From: Eimeria necatrix
Lineage: Eukaryota; Apicomplexa; Conoidasida; Eucoccidiorida; Eimeriidae
Direction of reading: 5' to 3'
Length of the DNA: 64,000 nt
Assembly (NCBI RefSeq): GCF_000499385.1
Contig: NW_013654102.1
Span: 105,205-169,204 of the forward strand
In this document: one piece after another, positions 14,741 to 27,220 of the stretch
Layout of the letters: every line of letters starts with the position of its first letter
How positions within the stretch are numbered: the stretch's first letter is position 1
Made by a program: the position numbers and the translations under genes
Notes under the pieces: generated by a model
What the model saw: the letters and a program-made list of their open reading frames with translations, nothing else
Databases searched by the model: none
What the model was told of the DNA's origin: nothing

Positions 14741-16702
14741 CACGCGTGTTTAAAATAAAATGCCTTATTGAAAGGTGAATCCCGCTACATCTAGCTTTTG
14801 CCTGTCAGCGAGAAATGAAATTGTCTTACCTTGCGCCCTGCGTTTTAAATGCTACGTCAGTGTTTTTTTGAACGACGTGGATTGTACGTCGTTCAGGATT
14901 ATAATTGTACTGGCCTTCTCAGGAATCAGTCCATCTAAGACGCGTGATGCTCTTCATGCAATGAGCACTTTTGCAAATCTACATTATTTGCTTCAATTAC
15001 ATGCAGTACCGCTCGATCTATGCCTCCGCTTATGAAAGCGAATTGATCGATTTCTACGAAGCACTTGTCGATGACTCTACGACCAGCATTAGCCCATCAT
15101 TTCGTCTGGCTTCTCGTGAAATCCATACACTTCAAACCTTCAAAACACTAACATTAATAGATACGAGACTATTTTTTCAAACCAGCTGGGTGCAGAGTCC
15201 TTTGTACACGAACAATATAATGGCAGAGCCCCGCACATATGTAGCAGCAAGGTCCTGAAGCCTCCAGAATCTACACAGTGTACTTCTTTTCAGGGAATTC
15301 ATTGTTTTGAAACAAGTGACCTGCGCAGTGTCGCCACCTGAATAGTGGGAACCAGTTAGGCTTGAGTGAAAAATCTCGAGAACTTTTCGTAGTTGGCATT
15401 TTGCTGGGATTGAGATGTATGTGTGTTGTTGACGTGAATTAGATGTTGATTGTCCAACAGCACTACACATTTTAGTTTAACTCGTGTAAACTGTTTGCGT
15501 GGAGGCTGCGAAAAGCCTTCACACACATGGAAAACAACACGAAAGCTATTTTCTCGTGTTAAAGGCAATAGCAAAGCCACAAAAATTGTTTGTATACCAG
15601 CCCAAGGCAAACCAAGGGTGGCAACGTAGTCTGTGGGCGCAAATTGAAAGAATCTTTCACACGCCATTATTGCTAATTTAGCTTTTTCCAGCGTGGTTCA
15701 TGAAATGCTTAGCCGCACCATAACAGCGAACTGCGTCAATGTGTGGGGAAGTAATTGCGTCTGCCAGGATGCAGCACACGTCAGCGTAATACACGAATAT
15801 GAGACACACTCGCAGGCGCGAACATGTCTTTCACGAGAGAAACCCTCATAAACACCTTGAAAGATACTTAAAATCCAGTTAAAATAAAATGAAGAACAGC
15901 CGCTCAAAAATACACGGAATCCCCATGAGTAACGAAGTGCTATCCTGAGATTTTGAAGTTGTGATGAAGTCACTTGCACTTGTACAAGTGTTTTAGGGTG
16001 CGCTTCCCTATTCTCCATAACTATGCGACATCGTTGCAACACGCAAAACGACGCGTAGCACGGACACCAGGGAAGCTTACATGAGCAGTGCGTGCTTGTG
16101 AGACCTGGATGAGGCGTGGAGAATCAATCTACTATTCTATATATTTTTTGCTACCTAGTGGTAAAGTCGGTTCCAATCGATGCCCTGCTGGGCGCCACAA
16201 ATGCACAAGAAGGTCAAGGTCCACTCGTCGCACATCCGTTGAATGACCTGCTTGCTAAGGGTTTATACTGTTGTAGCGAACGCAATTCACTCCATAACGC
16301 TCACTTCTTGCAGCCTGCCCATCACTCCGGAAAGGCAAACACGCGTAATGCAGGGGAATCTGCTGTGCCGCCGCCAACACGCCCAGCGGACTGCAGCAAA
16401 AAATCGCCTTTCCGCCTTTAGTGCCCGCTTCACAAGCTCAAAAGCAGCACTTTTCTACAGGCGTACGTCCAGGCATTCGATGATGTAGAAGTCCTGCTTT
16501 CAGGACACCAGGGCGAACCTTATGCGGCATTTAGACAATAAAGTTGAAAGCTAAAGCAAATAATGGAGGAGCACAGTTGCGACTTGCTAAAGGCTGTTAT
16601 GGACTTGTATAAACGTGACGTTGCGCAGACTGACATAACAAACTGACGTTTCGCGGAAACACTCTCTATGTAATGAATTCTTTTAGCTTGTGCGGAGGGC
16701 TA
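14741..16702. other. No supported gene
   Basis: Overlapping frames of up to 114 codons occur on both strands (14775-15681 plus, 15177-16042 minus). None has paired splice signals or a recognisable domain. Confidence 0.4.
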
Positions 16703-17011
16703 TTACGCCACTCTACGGATGTGTCGCAATTCGAGAGACACCGAAAGTCCGCCAAACAGCTGGAAGAATTGTTCTGCTAGAGCCTCCAGTGAGTACCTGT
16801 CAGTTTTGCCTTTGAGCACGCCGCGCTTAGCTATCCTGTAGCTCGAACAGTCTGTGTTTGGCTCATGAAGCAACTCTTCCAATCGAGAACAAGCACGGAA
16901 GTTGAGCTCGAGAGCGCATGTTAGCAGTGTTTGTAAATGATGCGCAGACGTCACGCTGCTCGAGAAGCAATGCACGAAATACTGCAATTTGTATTCTATA
17001 ATAGCACAGTG
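16703..17011 (-). CDS. Candidate terminal exon of an unknown gene
   Basis: Not recognised. On the minus strand a strong acceptor (TTGTCCTTATGCAG) is followed at 17011 by 102 sense codons ending in a stop at 16703. The product reads as a mixed helical, charged-hydrophobic sequence (for example SLEALAEQFFQLFGG near the end), not low complexity. The frame is open for a further 23 codons upstream of the acceptor. Upstream exons were not found with confidence; a hydrophobic frame at 17365-17571 (minus) is a possible neighbour. If real, this is the C-terminus of a soluble protein. Chance remains a fair alternative. Confidence 0.28.
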   Translation of the reverse strand, partial: HCAIIEYKLQYFVHCFSSSVTSAHHLQTLLTCALELNFRACSRLEELLHEPNTDCSSYRIAKRGVLKGKTDRYSLEALAEQFFQLFGGLSVSLELRHIRRVA

Positions 17012-19714
17012 CTGCATAAGGACAAATAACCAACATCTTCTAGGCGCTGTTTGTCGCACACTGGAACAAGGCGATGACAACTCTGGGCTCTCCGCTATCG
17101 GCCAGTCAGATATTTACCGTTCGACATACTATCGGAGGGCCAGTCCGGATATAGGAGCATCGAACCAGAATAGTTGTTTCAGGTGAAAACGCCCTTTGCA
17201 GACGTTCATCAGGATTCTGGCGTTACAAAAGAGCTCGCATTGCAAAGCTTCCGGAGATGCGCCGCGTGAGCCGTCACTCTCGAAAGGGCAGGCTATCCAA
17301 GTTCAGCTGAAGCGAGTGAAGAACAGTTTATGCTCTTCCTAGCTTGAGGCCTTCCCACGAAAAATCACATTCTCCAAAGTGTCGCATATTGTGCAAAAGA
17401 AGCTGCACCTTTCGTGTAATTATATATGCGTGAAGTTCCCAGGTTATCAAGTGATATCGTGATGATGCCCACTGTATCCAACAAAGAGAGGCTAGGGCAT
17501 TCTGAGGGGAAGAAAAGAAAAGTAGCAGAAAACATCATTGGGTAAGCCTGGCGGGTTAGGAGCAAGCCCACATTTTATGTATGGTACGCGCAGCGCTACG
17601 ACTGCCTGACTTTCGATAGTCTGCAGCGGAGCAAATCAAACTTCTTCTCCTTTCCATGATATGGCGCAAGAGCTTGCAGCATGGACAAACGGAGAAGCAC
17701 GCGTGTGATGCCGAGGATCGCGAATGTTCCATGCACAGGCTTTAGAGAAGAGATCGCCCCCAATTACATTGCCGTCTGTAATTCCTAATCACGAGCATCC
17801 ACAGACAGAAGCCCTAAACACGGGAGCAAACCACAATCGCCATACAAACGAAACGTTTACATCCTGGAATAAGCTGCGCGGCTATTCTCTAGGCAGATGC
17901 GAGCAGAGCGTTTTCCCACTCTTTCGCCGGATGTACGCGAAAATTCGTGGTGAATGTGACACTCAGCTAAGAGCATTAGTCAGCATTCGCGGAACTGCGA
18001 GCGTACCTTCCATGCTAAAGGCGTTGCTGGTTCTGTAATGCGCAAACAAGATGACGGCACCAGGATGCCAATGCCGCACATACAGTAGTTAATACCGTGT
18101 TCTGCCGACAACCAGCATAGAATGCCTCAAGCCAGATGGACGGAGGTTAAAGCTTAATCACGTGAGCGTAGATATAACTTGCAGAGCCCGGTATTTTCAC
18201 TGTTTTGGGAATCCGTACCATGCTGATGGCCTTTACAGACTGACTGCTTGCATGCACCACTTCGCAGGCAGCGCCGGTCCAGATGAAGTCCATCTGACGA
18301 AATTCGTCACTGTCTGACTTTTTGGAGCTTCCACGACCACAGCAGTTCTGGGATCACCTCTGGTGTAGTGGTGTCCCTCAGATGGCCCACTTCTAGTACG
18401 GCAGGAAAAGTATGGTATGTTTTGTCGGGAAACGATGATACTGTTAGTAAGTCGAAATTGGCGCGAAATATTGCTCTTTGAAGCGTGCATACCATGCAGT
18501 ACCGCCCCTTTGTGTAAAGCTCCTCGGGATTTGAGCGCGGAACATGTGATAACTTTCACGTAAAGTAAATATTGGCGTGAGGTCGATGGTGAACACGTAT
18601 TCTGAAGGGAAGATGAAAAGGAGTTTAGCTCAAGTGTCTGTAGGGTGCCAGTTGGGTATGGGCATTGCTGTAATTTCATATTTTCGTTACAGAAGTTCAA
18701 AGGTTGTAATAATGCTCTTGGCCTGGTTCCTCTCTAGAGGTTCGTCAGCTTCAGTGACCTGACTGGCGACTGGGCTCGCTATATTAGCCGAGGAACGTAG
18801 GTCTCTCGTAGACTGCTATAGCCTGTGTCTTTGTGTTCAATTATTTACGAAGGTATAGTTTCTGGGCTCGTTCGCTGCATTTCCGAGTAGTGGAGCAGGT
18901 GCAGGTCAGAGAAGAAACTTCCACGCTAAAATGAACTGAACATAGAGGTAGAGGCCACAAAAAAAGCGATGCGAAAGCAGCAGTCAACGCAGTCGAGCAG
19001 CTGTACATAGTAAAGTAACGGTAATGAACAGATTCCAGTTCGCGGATGTCGCATACTAGGAAGGACGGACGCTACTGGCATTGCGGGCTAGGGGTAAAGT
19101 TACGGGCTATGGATAGCCAGGAAAGAAATGTCGCCAGTGAGAACACTAGGACTTTCAAAAGAAGGAACGACAGAGAGCGTGGCCGATCAAATGCGTGGGT
19201 GAGGTACTGCCGGCATTTGAGGTACTTGTCATCTACGCGCCAGACAAGTAAAACGAGAGACAAAGGAGAACGGTTCAATTTAAGAAAAGCAGTGTGCAAA
19301 AACATTCTGCAAAGCATGGGGTAGTCTTGGAGAAGGCGTCATCCGACAGTTAGTTAATCCGCACCGGGTATACATGGACGGAGGCACAGCATGTGTCCCG
19401 ACTCGACTATTCAACACAACAATGCTCCGAAATGGATAAACTATCTAGCCAGAGGGCATCCTTCAAGGTCGTGCGGCGGTGCATCGAAGAAGAATACGGC
19501 GAGAGCTGCACTCAAAAAATGCGATGCTCCTTACAGCTCTTTGCTTAAGACAGATGGAAAAAAGCAAACATTTTTTTTGCGCCGAAAGAGATTTGAGCAG
19601 AGGATTTTCTAGCCAAATTGCATGCAGGAGGAGCGAATTCTCGACGGGACCTCGCGGATTACATTTGCGCCGCTTCCATACTCTAGCGCCTGCAGTGATA
19701 TTCAGACGGCATCA
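17012..19714. other. No supported gene
   Basis: The longest frame is 18233-18700 (minus, 155 codons). It is Ser/Thr-rich and starts at a non-ATG codon, and it is overlapped by another minus-strand frame. No splice pair or domain supports it. Confidence 0.4.
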
Positions 19715-19816
19715 TAGCGCATCCAGTAGGACGCGATCTTGGGCGCCCAGTGATGAGCATCACATCACCACAGCGTAGCGCATCCAGTAAGGCGCGATCA
19801 TGTCCGCCGCAGTGAT
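19715..19816. repeat. Diverged direct repeat, two copies, about 61-bp period
   Basis: Copies at 19715-19754 and 19776-19816 both begin TAGCGCATCCAGTA, share a CGCGATC core and end CAGTGAT. A partial third copy (TAGCGCC then CAGTGAT) lies at 19684-19699. The unit is non-coding, and the two full copies differ at several positions. Confidence 0.7.
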
Positions 19817-22279
19817 AATTGTACCTCAGTAGCGTCGCCAGTCAACAATGATTTCAATGATAGTTTTCACCGTATCGTACTTTATTCTACCTGGAATGTG
19901 GTGGAAGCCCTCCAAAATCAGCCATTTTTTTCCGATAGAGAGCTAAGGCAATGTGCAGCATCGACTGCAATCAAAGAGCCGTATCGACTGATATCTGCAA
20001 TACATGAAAAGAGTGTCATCAACAGTATGCTGTTGCAACCAGCACATGCAGCTTCGTCATGCACACCACCGCCGGAGCGAACATGACATCTGTGCTACAT
20101 TCTAGGCAATATCTGCAGGATGGCGGTAGCACAGGCTTGTAACAAGCGGTCTAGGACAGCTTCTTGATCGAAGCACTGTAATATGGGCGCTCGGGAGATG
20201 CAATTACCTATAAGTCGAAGAAAGTGTACCCAAGGTACCGGATTGGCTGTAAGGTGACTCATCGGCAAAGCATCATTGGAGCAGCGTGAACACTTGCTGG
20301 ACATTCATTGTTTACGGGAGTATGTCTACGTGAGGTCGCCTGCCTGATCCACGAAGACATGTCTTCGCTGCATCTGGGCACACGGAAACATAGAAACACA
20401 ATAATCTGTCTAGCATGCTTATAGTCATAACGTTGCACTGCAGGTCCAGTGCCCAGGAGAGCACTTTACTCCCACGCCTGCAAAATTTGGCTGTACAGTT
20501 TCTGCTGTGCGAATGTTATGTGCGCGACTGTGAAACTTAGGCACGACTTGACTCCCATAAAGAAGAAATATTCCCTGTACGATGAAGATCTGATTACCTT
20601 GATTTGATAGGCGTGGTAGTGGCAACGTTGATTATCCCTTGGGTCTACGGTGCATTGATGCTACATTGTTTCAATCTGCAACGAAGTGTGCGGTGATGAT
20701 GGAACTGCACAAGTGGCTACTGAGCCTTAACTCTTATAGTGCGTTCCTCAGTTTTGAACGTCAAAGGCAAATCATCAGAAAAGCATCTGGACACGTAGAA
20801 CAGATCTTGCTGTCTATGTCAGTGCTAATATCGTGCAAGGGGAAGACACCAAGCAGCGTGTAACCTCTTGTGCGGTCGCTTACTGGATAGATTTCCGTAG
20901 CAATGAACAGGTACAGAAACTGCCGGCGTACGCAGAGCCGGAATAAGCTTTGCGTAAGCTGCTGACCATAAATGATGTGGCTGCGCGTTGGATTCCCGCC
21001 ACATTCGCCTTATTGTCCTTGAATCAGCAGCACACATAGCAACAAACAGCTTAAAAGTGCATGGTTCTGGGATCGATCGTCGGGCGGAGATGCAACCAAT
21101 GCTAATAACGTCGCAGTAAACATCGCTATGAAGTTCATCATCGATGGAATGACCGTTGAGACTTGTAGACCCATAACGACCCCACAACATTTCCTCAAAA
21201 GATACTAATGCGTTGCCTTTTCATGTGTGTCCGTTTGCTTCGATGTGTTTTCTTATCGCACAGTATTCGTAATTATGTGTGCTTGAAACATAGGAGGAGA
21301 TGCTTACTTTCTGTGGATTGCATTGGTTGCTATAGCGCCGAAATTCTAGCAATTCGTTCAGCACGAGGCCCGGTATTTAATTGCACAGGTGGCCACACGC
21401 AAGGGCACAATGCCAGGAGAACTACATGACCGTGTCTATCAGAAAGATGAAACATGTAGCTGCAAGAAGGTGTAATACCATGTAGCTTCAGCCGGAAAAG
21501 TAACTGTAGTGCACAGCGCCTACTGCTGCGACTACGCTGCTACCTGCCCCTCCAGCAGGGCCTATGAACGGCACCTAACGTTGGCCCATTTCCTTGAAAC
21601 ACTAGCTTGTATATATCGAAATACAGTTATTCTTAACTTTCCAAAAATATGTTGTTCGATTCGCCCCACTCGGGGTGCTCGCCTCCTAGGCCCTGTGGGG
21701 AGGAGGCCTGCACTGGTGCCGGCGCTATCGCCAGCCCCAGTCTCCACGCATTTTCAGGCGCCTTTAGCGTATGCATATTAATTTGCAGAGAAATGGCCTT
21801 ACTTTGATCCTAGTAGGAGGGTTCTGTCCTCCTCCAGTGTTGCGACACCTTGTAGGTCGCTAGCTAGCTATCGTCTATAGGTCACCAGCAAGCCCTATTG
21901 TACTGCCTGCGCACACAGTTACTGGCATCCGTGATAGCACGTTGCAATTGCTTTTCAAGTGATACTGATTCAGGGCGTCTAACGCGCGATCTCTCAAAGG
22001 ATGTGCAAGTGTTTTCCAAAAGACCTACACTATAGTGGGGGAATGCTTTGACGCTGAACATACGCAGGCTGGCGACTGAAACAAGCAACAGCATACAGCA
22101 TTCGATCATAACACATCTAGCAGTGACGAAGGACATGGCGCTACATAGGAAAGTTTGCCTTTACGAGCAGTGCCGAACTAAAAGTGCGGTGCATTTTGTC
22201 AGCTAGTGGGCAATGACGCTGTTTTGAGTGCAGGAAGTCTTGAGCTTCGCACGGAATTCTTATATTCAGGATCTCCAGC
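19817..22279. other. No supported gene
   Basis: Short overlapping frames only, the longest being 20825-21190 (minus, 121 codons). A GC-rich patch at 21660-21760 stands out from its surroundings but codes for nothing recognisable. Confidence 0.4.
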
Positions 22280-23228
22280 TCATCCGGTATCAATTGAGCC
22301 TTTGTGCTCCTGGCCGCCAAGACTAGACATACTACAGAAGGCTGCTGGAAAGTCGGTCGCCGGTTTCCCGAAGTGATAGTTGAGACGCTTCAATGGGAAA
22401 GGCAAACAGACATTAGAGGACCCTGACTGAATTCCTGTAAAGGGCAATATGCTTTCAGCTCGGCATGCAAGTGCATGACCGTGGAGTATTATGTTTCCTA
22501 AAGATATCACTTTCATCGAAATGCTCAGTCGGGACACAATGCACCAGCTGGTCGGGGCGAACAAGCCTCTTTCAGTGCTCCTAAGGCTACCCAGGATGGA
22601 ATGCGAGACTCTGATACATCCCTGTACAAGGTGAGTCAGTAGAAGCCTCATCTGGCTAATGCTTGCAAGCCGGTGTGCCGGCTGCAGGCACGCTATCCTT
22701 GCCTCATCTCTGGCATCTCTCATTAACTGCCTTTCTGTGTCGTTCAGCAGGTCCTAACGGTGGTTGTGACTTCATGCGCATCGCACAAGTTGTGTCATGT
22801 AGCTTCTTGCTCTTCGCTTGCTTTCAACGATGATCCCTGGGCAACATGAATTACTGCAGATGAGCCTACTAGTTCCAGGCTATCAAGTGTGGATCCACGT
22901 TGTTCTTGAAGTAGTTGACGCTTGTGCTTTTAATGGTGAATGCCTACTTGTTCGTGCCATACAGCATTTTTCGCGAGCGTTTCTACAGCTGCATGCATTT
23001 GCTGGCCTACTAAGGCAGCTTCCTCTAGAAGTGGTACTGTTCTCTGGATGTAATTATAGACTGAAAACAAATCACCAAGATGCAGAGCATCTAACCCTGT
23101 GAAACAGGTACATACAACGTCCGGCCTTTTGACAACCACTCTGCTGCCTCGTGCACAGTGACGCTTTGAAGACTTCGGGGAAGGCAAAGCTGACAATGCT
23201 GCGAGGCCTTGATACTCTTGAGGCGTCA
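22280..23228 (-). CDS. Candidate pair of minus-strand exons, unknown protein
   Basis: Not recognised. A strong acceptor (TGCCTCCTGTACAG) opens an exon at 23228 that stays in frame to a donor (CAA then GTAGGC) after 22948. A second exon beginning at 22726 (after GGCAG) is in phase and runs to a stop at 22280. The joined product is about 240 aa or more, with a mixed, non-repetitive composition (for example PLLEEAALVGQQMHAAVETL in the first exon). A possible upstream continuation is the minus-strand frames at 24398-24793 and 24954-25145. A plus-strand frame at 22818-23102 overlaps the first exon and is the main competing reading. Confidence 0.28.
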
Positions 23229-24397
23229 CTGTACAGGAGGCACCACAATGGCTGAATCACACCTTACTGACTTCAACTACCCACAGTCAGCTGATTATTG
23301 TTCACAAAAGCAGGACTGCTGCTTACAGCGATAGCTATTCGATCCCTCGCATATGCTTGCTTGTAACGCTGCATGGTGCTATTGTAGTCGCTCCGACGCA
23401 TGTGAGATACAGGAATCAGGCTCTCACGGCCAAAGTGGCTATGGGACGCAACGGAGAAGATCTCCTTTAGCTGTTGAAATTATGTGGATATATCTGACGT
23501 TTGGAGCAAACATGTCGATCGATTAGAGATGACTATTTACCTTTATACCTATTGCATGCATGCTCCCTGCGGGTCAAGAATTCACTTGGTGCGCTGGAGC
23601 GCCGACGGTTTGCTTCCGTCTTTTTCGTGCCAAGATCTTGGAGGCACTACACTGTTTGGCTTCTGTGTCCGAAATATATTTTGCTAGACTGCATCTTGCG
23701 CCTTCTCAGCACGCTGGTACAGTAGTGCTTGCCACTAGAGCGTTGCACAGGAACAAGCTCTATGTGCTGAAGCATTTATCTATTGCATCAGTAAAGATGC
23801 AGCAGTTAACGAAACCTGCTACAGACTAGGCCTCCAAGGTTTCCTGCCGATAACGCTGGCTTCGGGGCTTGTAGTGTGAGCGCAGCAGACGGAGGCACGC
23901 ATACGGAGGGACACCAGTGGTCATACTGGAGGAAACGCGGAACAGGTGTACAAGACAGTACGCGATTCTGATGCTCCAGTTTATGTTATGTCGCTAATAG
24001 GCGACTCTGTAAGCATAGATATTCAGGGTATCGATGAAGAGGCTTTTACGTGAAGGCTAGTCACGTTTGGTAGCGTGCTCGACACGTCTGCGGGAACGTG
24101 TGATTGCATTCATAAGGCCACATAAGCCTAGCATCTGCGGTAAAAAGGGAACACGCGTGAGATACACAGCGTTTGTGAAGCAAATCTGCTGTCGTCTCGT
24201 ATTGGATGCTTCTCGCGTTGTCCAGCTGTCATTTTTGCTGCATTCGACACTGTCGGGGAGTGCCGGGCTGCTGCACAAACTGCTGACAGGGAAATGTTTT
24301 ATTGGGAAACGAAACGCACGATAAAGTCATTTACGCTAACATGCTCCAATGCCTCTAGTGGCGCTTGCTCTGCTATGCATAATTTCGAGACCTGCCG

Positions 24398-25145
24398 CTA
24401 TTCATACCATTGAAGCTGTTTGCCGTTGATTAAGCGATGCCGAGGCTGACTCGCTCTACACTTTGCCAGTCGTAGAATCGTGTCAGGCAGGCGCCAATAC
24501 TCTAGTGCACTGAGGCTCAGCATTGCGCTGAGCTCATCTGTCGTAGCAGGGCCACTCTGGAGCATCATGCTCTTCTTCAGATTCAGTGGAAGTGAACCTG
24601 CCCCGTTAAACTGAGAAATACACTTTTGTTGCTCAGCTACCATTTTGGGTAGTAATGGTCGACGAACGACTTCATCCTGAACAAATTTTACTGCGAGTTT
24701 CTTTTCCACGTATAGAACTGTCAAGAGACTTAAAGAGTGAAGCATATTGGTGGCACAAATGAGCATGACGCGCATAGCAAGGGCTTGACGCAAAGATTCA
24801 ACAAAAAGAAGAGAGCTGAAAGCGCTGAATCATCTTGCTATATAACTGGCAAAAAAGTAACAGAAAATCCCACAGTAGTGGCGATGTCATCGTGAAGACC
24901 GACGAAACTTTTTTAGCTGGTATAATTTTGCTTGAGACACAAGAGTCATGCTCCTAAACGTTGATGCAACAGCGGCGACTGAAACGTAGTTCAGGTGCCG
25001 AGAGGTGCAATTGTGTGCTTGAGGCAAAGACTGAGGCTGTTTCCTGGATATGCAATGCTCTCGCTGCCTGAAATCGAGCGGCCTGCTGAGCGCGTGGCAA
25101 AAAAAGTTCATGCCGCTGCCTGGCTTCACCGTAGTGCGCGAGCAC
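24398..25145 (-). CDS. Candidate minus-strand exons, unknown protein
   Basis: Not recognised. Two frames on the minus strand look protein-like. The one at 24954-25145 is Gln/Ala/Arg-rich and helical (for example RAQQAARFQAARALHIQE). The one at 24398-24793 (131 codons) has a hydrophobic stretch (NMLHSLSLLTVLYVEKK) followed by a mixed-charge region. Neither has a proper ATG start at the given end. The sequence between them offers several weak donors and a pyrimidine-rich acceptor near 24820. They may be exons of the same gene as 22280-23228, but I cannot join them with confidence. Confidence 0.25.
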
Positions 25146-26166
25146 TACAATAGGTTTCGTTGGGCCTCAAGAGGCCAACAATAGAGAAGAACAGGGAATT
25201 CCTTGGAACTGGCTAAACTTCCACTGTGTCTAAGGCTCAGCCGCTGCGTCCCACCGTACGCTATGTCGCCAGACAGATTCTGGTGCCACCCCGGATGCAG
25301 ACGCATCATCGTAACCCTTGGGGAATCTAGTCGTGGACGTCAAGGCGACAGCCTGGCGCCTTCAGCCTGCCCTTATTGGAGGTCTCTAAGGTAAAGCCAG
25401 TGTCAAGGCACCCATTGTACGCTTAGCGATCCTCTTGCATACTAAGCCGGGGGACTGTTCCGGGATATATATTTGCCAGAAGTAATCGCGACGGGCCATG
25501 CTTCGGATTATGCACGGTTACTGCGAAACCTAGCACAGTCACAATAAACTGTGTTGCATACGGGGACATCGGAGCCTCCAGTCGCCTTTCCAGGGTTATC
25601 TTGCGAAGGCGGCAAAATCATCAAGAGCTTTCTGGAAATGAGTAAGCTACGTTTCACGATGTATGGGATACAACAACCGAAGTGGGGGCTCGAGCTTGCG
25701 GAATACCACGAATGGGACGCCATGGTTAGACCTGAGGGCCACCCGCACGGACATGAAAAACTGGGCAGACCTGAATCGTGCCATCCTGTAATGTATTAGC
25801 AAAGACACCCGGGAGTAAGTAGCGAGCCGGCTTGCCAGCAACTGGCGGAGTTGCAACCATCAGCAGTCCCCGACATTGGGGAATGCCGATCCCTGCAGCC
25901 GACCTCATCCATTGTGTTGTTGTCTGGCGGGATTGGCCCTCGAGTTGAGTAGCGCGGCAACCTGCTGGCGAAACGTTCGATTTCCGCATTGGAGAGCACC
26001 AGTGGCAGCGCTAATGGGACCCGAAACCCCGTGGGTGCAGACTTCTGGGGAACTGCGCAAAGGGCGGCATGAGCTAGGCACTAGGCGACTGCCCACGCCA
26101 CCGGGCATCATCAGTAGACCTGTATTCACAGGGGCGTGAACGAACTTCCGTCGCCCTAAGTTCGAG

Positions 26167-26214
26167 ATGGAAGTGGACTGCTACAACTTTAAGGGGAAGG
26201 GACATATGGTGTGG
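26167..26214 (+). pseudogene. Gag zinc-knuckle remnant
   Basis: The plus frame reads DCYNFKGKGHMVWDCP. Spacing fits a retroviral-type CCHC knuckle, but the second metal-binding Cys is Phe, so it probably would not hold zinc. It lies about 600 bp upstream of the protease remnant, which is the expected gag-to-pol order. Confidence 0.6.
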
Positions 26215-26777
26215 GACTGCCCCTCCCTCATCCCAGAGTGGGGTTATGCGATGCGGTGGATTGGGATACTACGCGGGGGAGTGTTACATCGCTGCTCGTT
26301 TAAGGTGAGGCGATGAGAAAAGGCCCAGAAAATAGCCACAGCAACCCAGTGGTAGGAAGACGGAACGTTTAAAGGAAAGACCCTAGGTGTCGGCGGAGAA
26401 GAACGTACTAGGCAGACAGCACGTTGCAAGGGCACGATCCTTGCAGTAGCAACAGAGCCTAACACCAATTTCGCTTCCACAGAGAGGCGCAAAGGGTTGT
26501 TTGAAGGAGGTCACCGAACAGGTGCAGAAACGTCGAAGAAGGGCACGAGCCTACAGACTATGGACGAACACAGGAGATCGGAGTCCGTAACTATGTCGCG
26601 TATTGAGGTGCCGCGCAAGAAAGAAATTAGCTGTGCAGCGAAAGGCCGTGTAGATGACGAGGGCGCTGTGCGAGTGGATGGTGCTGACATGCCTGTCTGG
26701 TGGAAAGAATTTTCGCAGCAGAGGGAATGAACTCAAGCAGTTGTTGTGTAGCAGGTGAACGAACGCAGTGCTCAGCG

Positions 26778-27070
26778 TTGAGGTGGGTGGGAAGCCTTTC
26801 AAGGCAGCCCTAGATGATGGGGCTTCCAGCAGTTTCGTTAGCCCTAACACGGTGGAACGCATACAGCTCAAGGTGCGGCAACTACCAAAGTAGTGGATGA
26901 TTACCATAGCCAAGGGGGACAAGTTGCATACCGATCACGTTGTGAAGTCGTTAACAATGTGGTGCGCGAGAGAACGTTTCTTGGGAGACTTTTTTGTAGG
27001 ACCGATAGCCTGAAAGTTGTTGGTGGGGCTAGACTTGTTCACTGGACAAACGGTAGCCTGGTATTTCCAA
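26778..27070 (+). pseudogene. Retropepsin-like protease remnant
   Basis: The first segment (26778-26890) has the typical strand, D-x-G-A turn and Ser-Phe-Val strand of a retroviral-type aspartic protease, but the catalytic triplet reads D-D-G and a stop follows. After a frame break, the second half (about 26980-27070) keeps a V-G-L-D-L-F motif like the C-terminal G-x-D motif of the fold, with one in-frame stop before it. It is inactive as it stands. Confidence 0.55.
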
Positions 27071-27220
27071 TGGGCCAACCTACCTATTTGGGCGGCAGCT
27101 GCTGTGAACTACCCATCTTCAGAGTATGCGTGGACCATTCCGCCGCAGGCCACCCCAAACGAGCAATCCAAAGAATCCCTGCGGACCGAACATACAACTT
27201 GCCGGCTAGATAGGTGGTGA

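Larger units (their letters stand above)
25551..27220 (+). mobile_element. Decayed LTR retrotransposon body (gag and protease remnants)
   Basis: The region is more GC-rich than its flanks and carries, in the right order on the plus strand, broken pieces of a gag-pol gene. Gag-like sequence lies at 25600-25810, split over two frames (DLRATRTDMKNWADLNRAIL in one). A zinc-knuckle remnant follows at about 26170-26215, with the C-x2-C-x4-H-x4-C spacing but Phe in place of the second Cys. A retropepsin-like segment lies at 26778-26890 with LDDGASSSFVSP, where families have D-T/S-G. A downstream protease strand (KLLVGLDLFTGQTVAWYF after an internal stop) is at about 26980-27070; families have a G-x-D-W/F-L motif there. 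Stops and frameshifts separate the pieces. I could not place reverse transcriptase, integrase or LTRs. The order and motifs suggest a Ty3/gypsy-type element; chromovirus-like elements have been reported in Eimeria. Confidence 0.6.

Noticed and set aside
18233..18700. 155-codon minus ORF
   Set aside because: Non-ATG start, Ser/Thr-rich, no splice pair or domain. A frame of this length is expected about once or twice by chance in this much sequence.
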